Positions 23,901 through 36,233 of a stretch of 64,000 nucleotides of DNA are shown piece after piece. Under the pieces are notes generated by a model that did not search any database, was not told where the DNA came from, and saw only the letters and a program-made list of their open reading frames with translations. How positions within the stretch are numbered: the stretch's first letter is position 1; each line of letters opens with the position of its first letter. Made by a program: the position numbers and the translations under genes. The stretch is from Morchella semilibera. Its lineage: Eukaryota; Ascomycota; Pezizomycetes; Pezizales; Morchellaceae. The DNA lies in contig WBVU01000009.1 of assembly GCA_009192285.1 (NCBI GenBank), forward strand, positions 930,001-994,000, given 5' to 3'.

Positions 23901-24133
23901 CAGCCCTGTTCGAAAAGTCCTGGCACCATACTACATGTATATGTATATTGTGTCTATGAATTCTAGACACCAACAACCACCTCTCCTGCGCATACTCGGA
24001 ATTGATAGGTATGGCCGTAATGAAGATATTGTAGCTCTCTGTTATTATAGTCACAGTAATTGGAGAATTAGAAAATAGAAGAAACGCCCTCGTACTTTTG
24101 ACCCGGGGTGCCAGGACTTTTCGAACGGGGCTG
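23901..24133. mobile_element. MITE, Tc1/mariner type, copy 2 (different family)
   Basis: The 233-bp element has inverted ends CAGCCC[T/C]GTTCGAAAAG continuing to TCCTGGCACC, about 28 bp with one mismatch, and TA at both flanks (23899-23900, 24134-24135). It contains no coding capacity. The ends differ from copy 1, so this is a separate family that landed only 60 bp away. Its left flank is also TACATGTATG. Confidence 0.82.
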
Positions 24134-24135
24134 TA

Positions 24136-25148
24136 CAGGTATTCGGTGACGTGAGACTTAATTTGGTACAACCCAACGGTCAATTTGTTAAAACTAATTG
24201 CAGGGACGCGTATACTAAACGTCATGTCGTCCTCTTTTAGGTCTTCAGTCCTTCATATGTCTATATCACGTGTGCCACATAAGTATAGTATAAGTACATG
24301 TACATGTATAATATTAAATGTGAATTAAGCACAGCGAGTAAGTAGAAAGCGACAGCATGTCGACATGTCGCCCGTTTTCCTTCTTTCTTTCGTATTTTTA
24401 AGGCCTCAATGCCGAAGCATACGATGCAATGGTAACTGGGTATTAGCATCTACATGTACCTATCAGCCAATTGTAATAAGCCTACATAAGTAAGTAGTTA
24501 GTAGCCTCTGTACAATTACATATACATGTAGTCAACGAATGCCCCTAGAATCGGCCGATAGCTATAGGTTTATGTAAATAGATCCGCCAATGACATCAAA
24601 GGTCCCAATACATGTAGTCAGTAAAGCGAGTGTGAATCCTTATTTCCAGGGCTAGGGTTCCGGCGCATCATAACCAACCACTCTGGTTTCAAAACCCACA
24701 AGAAGAATCTTCCAGAAGCGCCTTAAACGCGTTTAGGAAACATCTTTACGCGTCCTAGCCCAAAGTCAGAGACAGGAAAAGTGAGTGTTCTCTGATAAAC
24801 CGCGCCAAATCACGTGTATCAGGGACTGTTTAGCTTGGCACCCTTTCCACGCGCAACACAAAGCGCGACATCCCATCATCATCGGCACCCACACACCTAA
24901 ACACCTCTTCCCCACTCATCCCCTCCCTCCCCTCCCCCATCCCCTACACATTTTCTGTTCGAGTTGCAACTTTAGCGATTTTAGCATTTTTTCATCCCGA
25001 ATTGACTTACCATTCTCTACTACTACTTACTTGCTTGCTTCTAATTCCCCCCCAGGAGCCAGTCTTTGCACCGTTTTTCGAGATATCGCCGTCAAGAAAA
25101 TCGATCACTCGGCTATAGCTATAAGACAGACTAGAAGAAACGAGAGAG
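24136..25148. other. Intergenic upstream of the large repeat protein
   Basis: It carries several TACATGTA sites (near 24297, 24303, 24450, 24524, 24610), then C-rich DNA at 24890-24950 and mixed T/C-rich sequence up to the start at 25149. This second half is the likely promoter and 5' leader. No TATA box is obvious. Confidence 0.45.
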
Positions 25149-28100
25149 ATGGCGCCAGCGCGCCGATCTACGAGGTCGAAGGCGGAAACGGCGGACAATA
25201 AAACGGAGACAGCGCCAAAAGTTCCCGCAACACGTGTTGCGAAGAAAACGAAGGCTGCTGCTGCGAAAGAAGTCGCCATTGTGAAAGAGACAATTCAGGA
25301 AGAGACAGCCGAGGAAGAGGCGGTGGAGAAAGAGACAGCCGAGAAAGAGACAGCCGAGAAAAAGACGGTCGGGAAAGAGGCCGAGGAAAAGAATGTACGG
25401 AGGTCTACACGAGCCAGGAAAGGCGCCAATGCTGAAGCAGAGAAGGAGAAAGTAGTGGAGGCCAAAGATGGAGATAAACAGGAGACTGGGGAGAAAATAA
25501 AGAATGGGATCGAGGAAGCTGACATTACACCTGCTGTCCCTGAATCTCGGCCTGTACCTACTAGCGATGTCGGCCCAACCAAACCACCCGTAAAAGCCAG
25601 AGTGACCAGGGGCCGTGCTACTAAGGGACAGACTACAGTCACCGCACCAGCGGAAGAGGAGGTGGTTGTTGACGAGGCTACTATCACTTCTACTGCACCC
25701 GCCCCCATAGTTAGGCGGTCTACACGGGGAAACCGTGGAACTTCAGAAGCTCCTGCAGACAGTACCATTACTGTAGTACCTCCTGTGGAAAAGCCTAAAC
25801 GCGGAAAGAAGGTCGCCGAAATTTTCGAAACTACCGCCGCCGAAAGTGCTGCCGCTGCCTCTTCAAGCGCAACACCTCACTGGGCTAAAAAGAAAGAGAG
25901 GAAGGCAGAGGTGGAGCCAATTGCTAGTAGCGAGGTGGATGCCCCAGAAAAAGCAGCAGCGAGAGGAAGGAAGAGGAAGGCTGCAGCATCAAAAAAAGGG
26001 AAGGGGAAGGCGAGGAAAGTACAAGAGGAACCCGAGGAGCCTGAAGTCGAGGAGCCCGAAGCCAAGGAGCCCGAAGCCGGGGAATCCGGAGCCGAGGGGG
26101 CCGTGGCTGAGATTTCTGGTACTCCCACCAAAGAGCCAATCCCAGCCGCCGAAGAGGAGTCCACTATCGACAACGATGCAGTAACAGATCACGAAGTTGC
26201 CAGGAAGGAATCTAAGCACCCCCCAATGCAACCAAGCCTTCAAAGAAGGCAAATGCTACTGCAAAGAAGACCGCCACTAAGAAGGCGCCAGTTACTAGAA
26301 AGTCAGCAAGGGGGAAAAAAGCCGAAGAAGTTGCCCAAACAGCCGAAAATGGAGATGGGGCTGCTCCATTTGAGCAAGCAGATCTAATTGCGGAGGATAC
26401 CCCGGTGGCCAATCCACAAGTGATCACGGAATCTTCCCAGAAAGTCAATGACGAGGATATTGCCCCAAATCCAGTACCGGAATCTTCGCAAGTCACCGAA
26501 ATGGATGACTCTCACGGGGAGGATGCAGATCAAGCACCAAAAATCCAGGATTCCGGAGTTTTCATCGAGTCTTTCAGAAGCACTCAGGATAAGCCAGCAG
26601 CAGCCCCCAGAGAACAAGTTGACATCAAGGAACAATTGAAGGGAGATGGCGGGAACGAGGACTCCATGCCCGTGGAGGGGGTTAGGAATGAGGGCGCCAG
26701 CGCTACTATAAATGAGGATCCCTCATCTGGAGAGAAGACCGAAGAAGCCAAGGGTTCCGTTTCTGCAACAAGGAGTGATGGCCCCGGGGATCAAGTGGGA
26801 GATGTCACCGAAAAGATATTTGGGGCTGATTCTCCACCTACCAGCAAAACTAAAGCCCCCAAGCCTAGAAAGAAGTCTGCGGCTACCAAAAAGAAAGAGC
26901 GTGCAGCTACAATCAAAAAAGCAAAAAGTAAACCACAACCTGAAACTGACGCTGATGGTGATGTCAATGTCGATGCTGAGCCGGAGGTAGAAGTTGGCCA
27001 CAAAAACGCCCCTTCAAGCGCGAGGGTTATTGATCCTGCTACTGTCCTTGGCCCGAGAAAGAGTGGTGTTGTTAAAAAAACCACAACGGCCAGGAGGGGG
27101 AGAAGTGCTGCAGCCAAACGGGGGGTCTCCACAATCGGAACTATTCAAGACGATGGAATTATGTCCGACCAGGGCAATGATGCAAAGCCAGAGACTATTG
27201 GCGAGAAACCGAAAGGTGTTCAAGATGATGAACCAATTAACGCTGTGCCCGAAGAAATATCAGTCAGGCAGGGCTCAAGTGAAGCAGTTACTCGCGTGAG
27301 CGGGGATGTTTTGGATGAAACAGTTCACGAAGAAACTTCTGGGAAGATTTCAGAGGAGGCTATCATCGCGCATGATGAGGATGAAGATTTTGCTCTACCA
27401 ATGTCTAAGCCCATTATCCTTTCCCCGACCAGATTCACCTCACCAGATCCCAATCTAGACCCTATCAAGAGTTCAGTACCATCATCGCCGGTAACTTTCA
27501 ATCTATCGCATCCGCAGCTACACTCCTCTCCACTTCGTAATGCTAGTCAAGAGCCCGTTCTTGCCTCTCCAGGATCGGTTACCACACCTAGGGGCCCTTC
27601 GCCGATCAAAAAATGGGCAACTCCTAATAAACATACGCCCAGTCGCCTCTCTAAGAGTGGAACCCCACTCAAAAACCTTGAAGGTAAAAGCATAAATCTT
27701 TGACTTTTAGAAGTATACTAATCTCGTTACTATCTCGCCTTAGACTCGAGAGATATTAGGAAAGTCGCCAGTACCCCCACACGGGCGCTGAATGTCGATG
27801 TCCAAAGCAGCCCAGTTATGATGCCACCCCCGACCCCAGATCTTGTTGCTGGCGATGGAAGAAGCCCAGTCAAACAAACGCCAACCAAGGAGCCACTGGT
27901 AGGCGATGTTGTCCTGAGTAATTCAAAGATCACCTTAGAAATGGAAAATAAAGGGCATATTAGTTCAAGTCCCGTCAAAAACCCGACACCTATAAAAGGT
28001 CAAACTCAAACCCACTCTCACTAGTTACCAACTGCTAATAGTTTCACAGCCGATTCTTTTATTTTATCTAGCCCGGCTGGTCGTTTAAGCTTTTCCGAAG

Positions 28101-30939
28101 ACCTCCCCAGCCCAGCTGCAAGGAAATTGGAGAGTGGAATCCCACTTCTAAAGAGCCCAGTTACATCTGGTTCCTCAATAAGTAGTCCTATCAAGAAAAC
28201 TAAGCTTGGTAGGTTGCTTGAAATTTTTCTTTTACCTGATCTTGTTAACAGAAAATGTAGATTTTTTGAGAAACACCAAAACCTCAGCACTAAGTTCATC
28301 ACCAAGTTGGAACTTGTCTTTTACCTCGGGAGATGGCGACGACGATGAAGATGAAGATGATAACGTCGGTGATGATACATTTGCTGATCGGGGGTCAGTC
28401 CAAAATGAGGATTTTGTTGATAGACTCGGTGAAGGGGTATCTATAGAATCTGTTCATAAAGAAGTAGTTGATCAGGAAGAGACTTTTGCAGAAAAGCCAA
28501 TGACTATTCCCTCTAACATGCGTAAGTCACCCTTTGCGAAACTTTTTGGGGTTCAACTAACAAAACCACCGCATAGCCCAAGAAGAAGGAGAAGAAGAGG
28601 GAAAAGAGATGGGCGAGAGTAGTTCATCTAACCTAAACGAAAGTGCCCTGTTCAAATTGCTTGATAAGGCTAAGAATGCTGTTGAACAAGGTATACTCCA
28701 TTCTTCCTGGTTATTACAGTATCTAACGCGCGATAGAAGAGCTTACGCCTTTGATCCCTGAGTCAAAAGGCGATATCGCCGAATGTGACCTTACATTCAC
28801 AGCATCTGACAATGATTTTGACGAAGATATCCCGTCCTCTCCTTTGGAAGAGTCCCCACTGAAACCTCAAGAGTTTTCATATGAGCCTACCGCAAGTATC
28901 TTCCCCCCTAAGCCGGACGATGGCAAAGAGGGAGAGGAGGAAGAGGAGGAAGAGGAGGAAGAGGGAAGCGATACTGAAGTTTTTTCCCCGATTGTGATCA
29001 ATAAACAGTCGGCACGTGAGGGAGAAGAAGAAGATACGGACTGGGGTGTCGGCGACGAGGACGGTAAAGGTATCAAATTCCACTTAGACCCTGAGAGCCC
29101 AGGAGGACGTCTTCAAGAATTCCGTACCTCTTCACCCCCGAACATCTGGGGAGCCCAGGAGGGCAACGCTGCCAACCTATTCCTAAATTCATCGCCTAGC
29201 ATGGCCGACCAGCCGGGAGATGACACGGAATTCGAAAAATCATACGCTCGTGGGCAAGAAGAAGAAGAAGAGGCAGAGAAGGGAGAGACTCCAAGGACTC
29301 TTGGTGATGATACATTCGAGCAATCGTATATTCGTGGCCTTGATATTGGCTCTGATAAATCATATGAAGGTATCAATCTATTACCTGACGAAGAGGCCCA
29401 GAAGACACCAATCGATGTGGACAATACTTTCGAGCAGTCATACATTCGTGGTCTTGATGCAGGCTCTGATCAATCATACGATGGTATCAACCTTCTGCCT
29501 GACGAAGATGTCAGCAAAAAACCGCTAGATGAGGATAATACATTTGAGCAGTCATACACCCGTGGTATTGATACTGGTTCCGACCAGGAGTATGAGGGCA
29601 TTAACCTGCTACCCGATGAAGAGATAGGGGAGATAGGGGAGGACACTCAATTTGAAATGTCGTTTCTGCGAGGAGTGGAAGATGAGAAGGAACAGATTAG
29701 GAAGGAGAAAGAAGAGAGTATCCAAAGGGAGAGAGAGGCGAAGATAGCCAAAGGCCGTAAAAGGTTTTTGGAGGATCCACAAGAGGATTTTCAGGCCCTC
29801 AAGAAAAGCAAAGGGAGAGATGGCCGCCGTCTAACCTTCCATCCAGATGAGCCAGTCTCTAAAAAGATCTCCCCTAAGAAGAAGACTAGGCGGATGTCAG
29901 ATAGCACTGTGACAGACCGTCAATATTACCTCAAGCACTCTCGACCAGATGAGGTCCAGCTGAATTGGGAGGAACACATCAAACGCGTGAGGAAGGAGCG
30001 TCTTGCGGTCCCCAAAATTCAGAGAGCATATCGAGCCTATCGGGCTTATCGGGCTACCTTTGCTGAAACTACAGAGGCATCTACTGAGGATGAAATCCCA
30101 GTCCCCCCCGCCACGGAAGCGGGTGAAGCCCCATCTATCACGAAAGGGAGCGCCCTTCTTCACCCTCCAGTCCGTCCATCAAGGGTGAGATTTCTCCTTT
30201 ACCGATTATAACTATACCTAGCTAACCTAATATAGCTCCCAGAGAGAGTAACCCGTAAATCACAATCTCCATCATTAAGCACACTACTTCCAGGTTCTGG
30301 AGCTGGACGAATCAAGAGAAAGGCTGCCAACAACCTCGAAACTGGGGGGCGTCCTATTAAATCCAATATCCCTGTCTCAATGCCTGACCCAATGTTAACG
30401 ATGTGCAGCCGCCACACAGCTCAGAACGGGCTGTTCTCGGTGGGAATTAAATTCAAGACGATCAAAAAACCCTTTCCTCGCCCCAGTGATGCGGCCCTTG
30501 ATGCTGCAAGCCGGAAAGCAGCTCAGGAATCAAAAGAAAGGCGCTGGGGACTTATGCAGGAAACAGGTTGCATGCTCCACCCCGGTGAAGAAGAGGAATG
30601 GGTGAGCAATGGTAACTCAAGGATCCGGTGGGACCCGGAGTTGGTGTCCATTTGTGATGACGAAGGAGGCGCACCTCCGGAGCAGGGCAAACAGAAGAAG
30701 TTGCCAATGCGTAGCGTTCTTAAGGCACCAGTAAGTAACCAGGTCATCCGCGACTTATTGGTGAGATACTAATCTTTGGTTAGCCTCCATTGACAATTCA
30801 CGGAAACTGGGTTCCGGTTGCTAATGCTCCCCCCCTCCAAATCTCGAGGGAACCTGTTGAGGTATCGAGAGTTGTATATTTGGGAGAGTATGAACAGAAA
30901 GAACCTGTCTATGGCAACAAGAAGAAGCCTAGAAAGTAA
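25149..30939 (+). CDS. Very large charged nuclear-type protein with tandem repeats, about 1,810 aa, one frame break
   Basis: I do not recognise the family. Eight exons: 25149-27683, 27744-27998, 28050-28208, 28252-28521, 28577-28690, 28737-30184, 30236-30730, 30784-30939; introns are 43-60 nt and every junction keeps the frame. One base is missing at the C6 run 26219-26224; adding it makes the total a multiple of three (1,810 aa). The N-terminal third is K/E/A-rich, with RRSTR at residues 5, 84 and 189 and RGR/GKK patches resembling chromatin-binding basic motifs. The centre has many S-P sites and acidic runs. At 29231-29660 there are five repeats with core FEQSY.RG and GINLLPDE, three of them spaced exactly 114 bp. 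An IQ-like stretch (IQRAYRAYRAYRATF) follows. The last two exons encode a more ordered domain (MCSRHTAQNGLFSVGIKF; TIHGNWVPVANAPP) that is the best search target. Nuclear location is inference. Confidence 0.85.
29231..29660 (+). repeat. Coding tandem repeat, five units, period mostly 114 bp (38 aa)
   Basis: The F/FE core codons fall at 29231, 29315, 29429, 29543 and 29651, so spacing is 84, 114, 114 and 108 bp. Units share DxTFEQSYxRGLDxGSDxSY and GINLLPDE. The third and fourth units are nearly identical, indicating recent duplication or conversion. Confidence 0.85.
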
Positions 30940-31615
30940 GACGAGTTAAGGAAAACAACTTTTGGCGGTTCGAGTTGATTTTCTCCTTTTATCCTATGTC
31001 TACCGGGTTTCCGCAAACGCTTTCACTTGGAAATGGGGGTAGAATATTTCTCTGAATAGGCTGAAATACGGCAAAGGACTATTATTCTTGGACGTGGATG
31101 TGCGTGTATGACCTCTTTCCATATAAAAAGCGATACCTTTTTCTTTTTCTAGTCTTCGGTGTTTATCTGCACTTTCAGCGGAGGGAAATGGTTGTCTCTC
31201 TTTCACTCTACTGTCAATTTTCAGTTGTATAGTTTTTGGGGTTCACTGCGATGTTCTTTTGGGTTGGCACTCAAGTTTCATAAGTGCTTTTTTACTTTAT
31301 CACGTTGTATATGTGCATTATTCTACACGGGTCAGGATCATGATAGAAATATCAAAATATCAATTCAGGTTAAACTGCATGTAGTTACATGTAGACAGTC
31401 CCTGGGGCCTAAAGGTACTAATGGCTGCAATGTTTCGTACTCCTCCAGGCTACTCTGCCATATGCGTAATACACCGTGTGGTTGCTATGTGATTTTGCAA
31501 TCGATACTGCAGTTAGGTTTTGCCAAGACCCCTAAGGTCTTACCCGGCTCGGGTTAAACCATGTAGGTACAGCCGCATCTACAAACCATACATCTAGCTA
31601 ACCACAGCAACAACA
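30940..31615 (+). other. Intergenic between the repeat protein and SART-1
   Basis: This 676-bp gap between two + strand genes holds the 3' region of the first and the promoter of the second. It includes TTACATGTAGA near 31387. No gene is evident. Confidence 0.5.
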
Positions 31616-33821
31616 ATGGAGGAATCCCTATCTCTCGAAGAAACCAACAAGCTCCGAATATCTCTTGGCCTCAAGCCCTTAAAGGCTAATAATACCGAGT
31701 CTAAAACATCCAGTAATACCGCAGGTGAAAAAACTTACGATAACTCGGTTGAAGGTCACGAACGGCGAGCTGTCGACAACTGGAAGCAACACGAAACTGA
31801 GGTCCAAAAGGAAATTGCGCGGAAAGCTAAACTCGATGGCATCAAGAAGGCGCGTGATATTGCAAAAAGGTTTGCGCAGCTCGAGGGCAAAGGGTTAGGG
31901 GAAGAGGATGGGGATGAAGAAAACACAACGACATGGGTCAAAAAAATGAAGAAGCGACAGAAGAAGCTGGCGGAGAGGATGGCCAAGGAAAAGGAGGAGG
32001 AAGAGGAAAGAGCCATCAGGGAACATAAAGAGTATACTGCAGATCAACTAGCAGGTGTCAGAGTTGGCCATGATCTGGAAGAGTTGAATGAGGGAGAAGA
32101 AGGAACAATCCTGACGCTTAAAGATACCACTATAGAAGAAAATGAAGGTACGTTTAACTTATTTTCTACTAAAATCCATTTTTATTACCGAATACTGATT
32201 TTAGTAAGAGGATGGTGACGAACTTATATCAACCGACTTGGTTGAGCGGGAAAGGCTCAACGAGAGAATGGAACTGAAAAAGAAAAGGCCGGTTTATAAT
32301 GCTTACGATGACGACGAGAATGGAGGAGGAAGTATTTTAGCACAATACGATGAAGAAATTGATGGGAAAAAGAAAAAAAGGTTTGTACTCGATGGTTCTG
32401 GCAATTCTGCAGACATCAATACTCATCGGGAAGAAGTGATCGAGAAATTAAAGGCAAACCCTATCAAAATTACCTTAGACCTCCCAAGTCAGTATCTTTA
32501 ACTTGAGATCCTGTGGTTGCCGCACACTACTGATGAATAGTTTGAAATTGTAGAACCCGAAGTCGCCTCTGATTACGCTCTGAGCACGAGTATTCGAAAA
32601 TCTAAGAAAAAGAAATCAAAATCGACTCGGAAGAAGTCCGAAGACGACGATAGTATCACGCCACCTTCCGGGACTGTCGAAGAGGCACCCAATACCAACA
32701 CTATGGAGGTTGATTCGGCTCCTGCAAGTGCGCCCAAACCTAAAAGAACCTATAAAGAGACATCATTTGTCGATGACGAAGATCTGCAGGATTCTCTTGC
32801 AATTCAGCGCCGCGCTGCTTTAAAGAAACGTAAAATACTGAAGCCCGATGCTTTCGCTCGTAAACTGCTCGAGGATGCAGCAGCGGCGGTAGATGAGGCC
32901 CTGGAAGAAGCTGAGAATGCAATGGTAGATGATGAGGAAGGCCCTGGACTCATCATTGATGAAACAACGGAGTTTGTGGCAAACTTAAGAATGGCTGCCA
33001 TTCCAGAACGAAAAAACATTAAAGTCGAAGCTTCTAGAACCACGTCAATGGCCGATGATTGGGTGGAACCGCAGGATGGAGGTATTGAGGGGATGGAAAT
33101 TGATAGTGTTGATGAAGATGACGAGAAAGCCAGCTATAAACCTAATACCATCGCTCCTGGACCTCCGGTTGGAGCCCCCGAAATCTCAAGCACCGGTCTT
33201 GAAGAGGAAATGACTATGTCCAGAGGTGTCGGGGCCACACTCGCTATGCTTAATCAGCGTGGTCTCCTTAGGCGAGATGAACAAGCAGAGAGTAAAGTTC
33301 AGCTACTTCGCGATCGTCAGAACTTCAATGTACAGAAGCGACTCCGCGAAGTTGAGGCGGAAGAAAAGGCGAAGTCGCAAAGATTGCGTGATAGACAGAG
33401 CGGAAAGTTCGATCGCATGTCCGCAAGAGAAAGGGAGGAACACGCTCGTTGGGAGAACAAGCAAAGAGACCTTCAGGAGGCAAGGGATATACAGACAAGA
33501 TTCAAAGAATACAGACCAGATGTCAGTTTGCAGTATAAAGATGAATTTGGCAGAGATATGACACCAAAAGAGGTTTGTTACTTTTCAACTTATGTATTTG
33601 ATGTTACCTCATAGCTAACACGTTTATTCTAATAGGCATTCAAACACCTCTCACATCAGTTCCACGGGAAGGGTTCTGGAAAGGCAAAAACCGAGAAAAG
33701 GCTCAAGAAGATAGAAGATGAGAAAAAGAGAGAGGCCACATCAAGTCTTAACACTAATTCGGCGAGTGCCGTGCAGGCTGCTGCAAAGAAGGGGAAACAA
33801 GCGGGGGTGAGGTTGATGTAG
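31616..33821 (+). CDS. SART-1/Snu66 family tri-snRNP protein
   Basis: The family is a component of the U4/U6.U5 tri-snRNP and is needed for pre-mRNA splicing in the nucleus. Exons are 31616-32147, 32209-32487, 32554-33572 and 33636-33821, giving 671 aa; introns are 60-66 nt. The start (MEESLSLEETNKLRISLGLKPL) is the conserved SART-1 N-terminus. Then come VGHDLEEL.EGE..ILTLKDTTI and LVERERLNERMELKKKRPVYNAYDDDE, the family's HxIDxFxEGE and NxELRKKxP blocks. The C-terminal signature is SRGVGATLAMLNQRGLL, PDVSLQYKDEFGRDMTPKEAFKHLSHQFHGKGSGKAKTEKRLKK. In intron 1 the acceptor must be TAAG at 32208, since the nearer TTTTAG would bring a stop. Long charged coiled-coil regions fill the rest. Length is close to that of fungal homologues. 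No frame break. Confidence 0.95.
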
Positions 33822-35094
33822 GCGGAATCCCTTATATGACTAAACTGTATTGGCCAGGAGTGTGCGGCGGGCAGTAGAAGTGGTTTCAATGAGATATTTT
33901 GGGCTATCAAGTTGAGGTCATCAGCACAAACACTTGCGGAATTGAGTCTACCGTGATTTTGTCAGTAATTTTTTTTTATTGTTCAGCAGGACATATAACT
34001 ACATGTATCAGCATAGCGGATTGTCGGGGCAAACCGGAGCAGGACTAAGTTTCCGATGCATATTTTTTACTAAAGGATAGGAGTGATATAACCCATGGTG
34101 TAATACACGTGGCCGTAGTACAGGCTGTGAGTAGCCATGTGCGTGTGCTGCACTAAACCGGATTTTTAGTATTCCCTGCGCAGTCGCTTTTAGAACACTG
34201 GAATCATGGGAAAAGGGAAAAAAAGTGGTACTCGTCCTTTCATGTACTGGGTTACATCTAACGATTGCAATTAAATTACCCAGTAAATATGTTCTGTAGA
34301 ACCCCATTATGAATTAACGGATTGTGCTCTTTTCTATCTGGAGATCTCGGAAGAAAGTGGTAGCGATAAAATCGACCTAAAAAAAAACATGAAAGAATGA
34401 GCTATCTATGATACGTACATGTAGTTAGTTCCTTGCAATAATAATTGAGCCGTGCCGGTTAACAAAGCAAAGAAAAGTAAAGGGAAAGACAATGGAAAGT
34501 ATGGCGATCTCCAAACTTCGTTTTTCCATGTCGTGCATCTTTCTATGTGACCTGAAAAGGGCAAGCTTGTAGCCTAGTGAAAAATAATGCAGATACCATC
34601 ACAGTTGTCCCAATTTGTACGGCGTGTGAATTACTCGCCGTCCATATCAAAGCCCATTAAACGATATAACTGGAAGACCAAGGTTCCACATTTTCCGTAC
34701 ACCCCACACAATATGATATATATACCTGGGAGGATATATATGTGGCCGTTTCCTTCCGGACCCTTTCTAGAATGTTCTCTAATGCGTATTTAGTAGCCCT
34801 GCTACGGACAATAATGCGGAACCCGTATATGGACCCAATGAGTAGACAGATCGATACTAAAATCCAATTGTAGGGCCTATAGTTTTCTGACATTCCCTGT
34901 TGCTCTGAATTTATGAGAATCTGCAGCTTTGGTCAAATGGGGTGGGTCTGAAGACGGGAAATTCTCACTGGAAGCTGCGCACCAAAAACCGAGGTTGCGT
35001 ATGCCAGAGGATGAAAAGAAACGCAAGCTTAGTAAGCCCGGACATGCTCTCGGCCTGTGTAGTGGCCCTTTGGTTTTCAACCATCGCCATAGAC
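33822..35094. other. Intergenic between convergent SART-1 and coiled-coil genes
   Basis: It includes TACATGTA at about 34002 and 34419 and T/A runs. I see nothing gene-like. Confidence 0.45.
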
Positions 35095-35816
35095 TCAAAT
35101 ATTGATCAAAGCACTAAATGTCCTCTCAGTACGATCTCTCAAGCCTTCAATACGAGACAATATATCTTTTAGCTTAGGCTTAATCTCAGACGTGGCCTGT
35201 TCGCTGTCCCTAGCAAGATCCTTTCTCCAAGAGCCCAATATTTCAAGCTGCCTTTGAAGCGTATTGTTATGACACATGGAGGCGTCAACAAAGTTAAGAA
35301 AGCCATTCACCTCCTCGAGAACATTATTCAAATCGACAACCGTGAGATGGGTGGGGGAGATCTTCTCACTTGATGATAATTCAATATTATTGAGCTTGAA
35401 TCCACTTTCATAGCCCTTTTTTTTTTTTTTACCGACGTTCCTATTAATGAACTGATTCCATGTATGCGGGCTGTTTGCATGCTCATTTTCATAATTACTG
35501 CTGTTGAAATCTAAATATGATGGGCTCTGACGATAACTGTAATCGTATAAAGAATCCTTTCCCTCGACTGTCTTTCTTTCAGGGTCAAATAAAAAATGGG
35601 TAAGCAATAATCATACATGTGTGCTCAAAAAAGGATATAATTTACCTGTCCAGTCATGGAGTCCTTCTTTTTAAGGAACACCACCTTCTCTTCCGCTGCA
35701 ACAGTAGTCTTCAACTCTTTTCTACTCGCATTCTTTCCAATGATAGTAATTTGTCGGGTGAGGGGACTTTTTGCGATCCTGTTGAGAGGAACCCCCGAAG
35801 CCACCGCAGAGGACAT
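35095..35816 (-). CDS. Small coiled-coil protein, about 215 aa, unknown
   Basis: Two exons are proposed: 35816-35646 and 35571-35095, joined across a 74-nt intron (GTAAAT...AAAG) in phase 0. The chosen ATG at 35816 has A at -3 and begins MSSAVASGVPLNRIAKSP. The frame is also open further upstream, with an alternative reading frame starting at 35982 (MYPLDDCDDSDELQDID), so the true 5' end is uncertain and an indel cannot be excluded. The C-terminal 75 residues form a likely coiled coil (LNNVLEEVNGFLNFVDAS... to LKDILSRIEGLRDRTERTFSALINI). A poly-lysine stretch is encoded by a run of 13 A. The size and helical C-terminus resemble small kinetochore or spindle subunits in general character, but no family signature is visible. 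Confidence 0.5.
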
Positions 35817-36093
35817 TTTGTAATTCTCTGCAGGCGTTATTTTTGGCAGGGGTTGACCGGCCTTCTTTTCTAGGTTGAGTTGAGGAAACGAAGCTTTTGG
35901 GGCCCCAAAGTATTGGTATGGGTATGACAGGATCAATATCCTGTAGCTCATCCGAATCATCGCAGTCATCTAGTGGGTACATGGCGCCGACAAGAATGTT
36001 CAGCAAAGAAATTTGGGTCGAGGTTTAGGATCCAAGGGCTTCTCTCGACGGGAAATAGTCTCACAACGACATCTTTTGGCTTTGGCTTCTTGA

Positions 36094-36233
36094 GGAATTA
36101 GAGTGGTTTGGCCAATCCCTGTTTTTCAAATTTTGAGCTCAAATTTTGTTCTTGGCGGGATTTTTACACCAAAAACTATCGCCAAGAACTAAATATTTAG
36201 ATTCAGAGGTTGTTGGCCAAATCACTCTATTCC
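36094..36233. mobile_element. MITE-like element with nested hairpins
   Basis: The 140-bp segment begins GGAATTAGAGTGGTTTGGCC and ends with its near-exact reverse complement (GGCCAAATCACTCTATTCC), about 21-bp arms. Inside is a second perfect stem, TTCTTGGCG at 36149-36157 with CGCCAAGAA at 36180-36188, and an almost perfect palindrome around GAGCTC. No ORF is present. A target duplication is not clear, so the superfamily is unknown. Confidence 0.65.
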
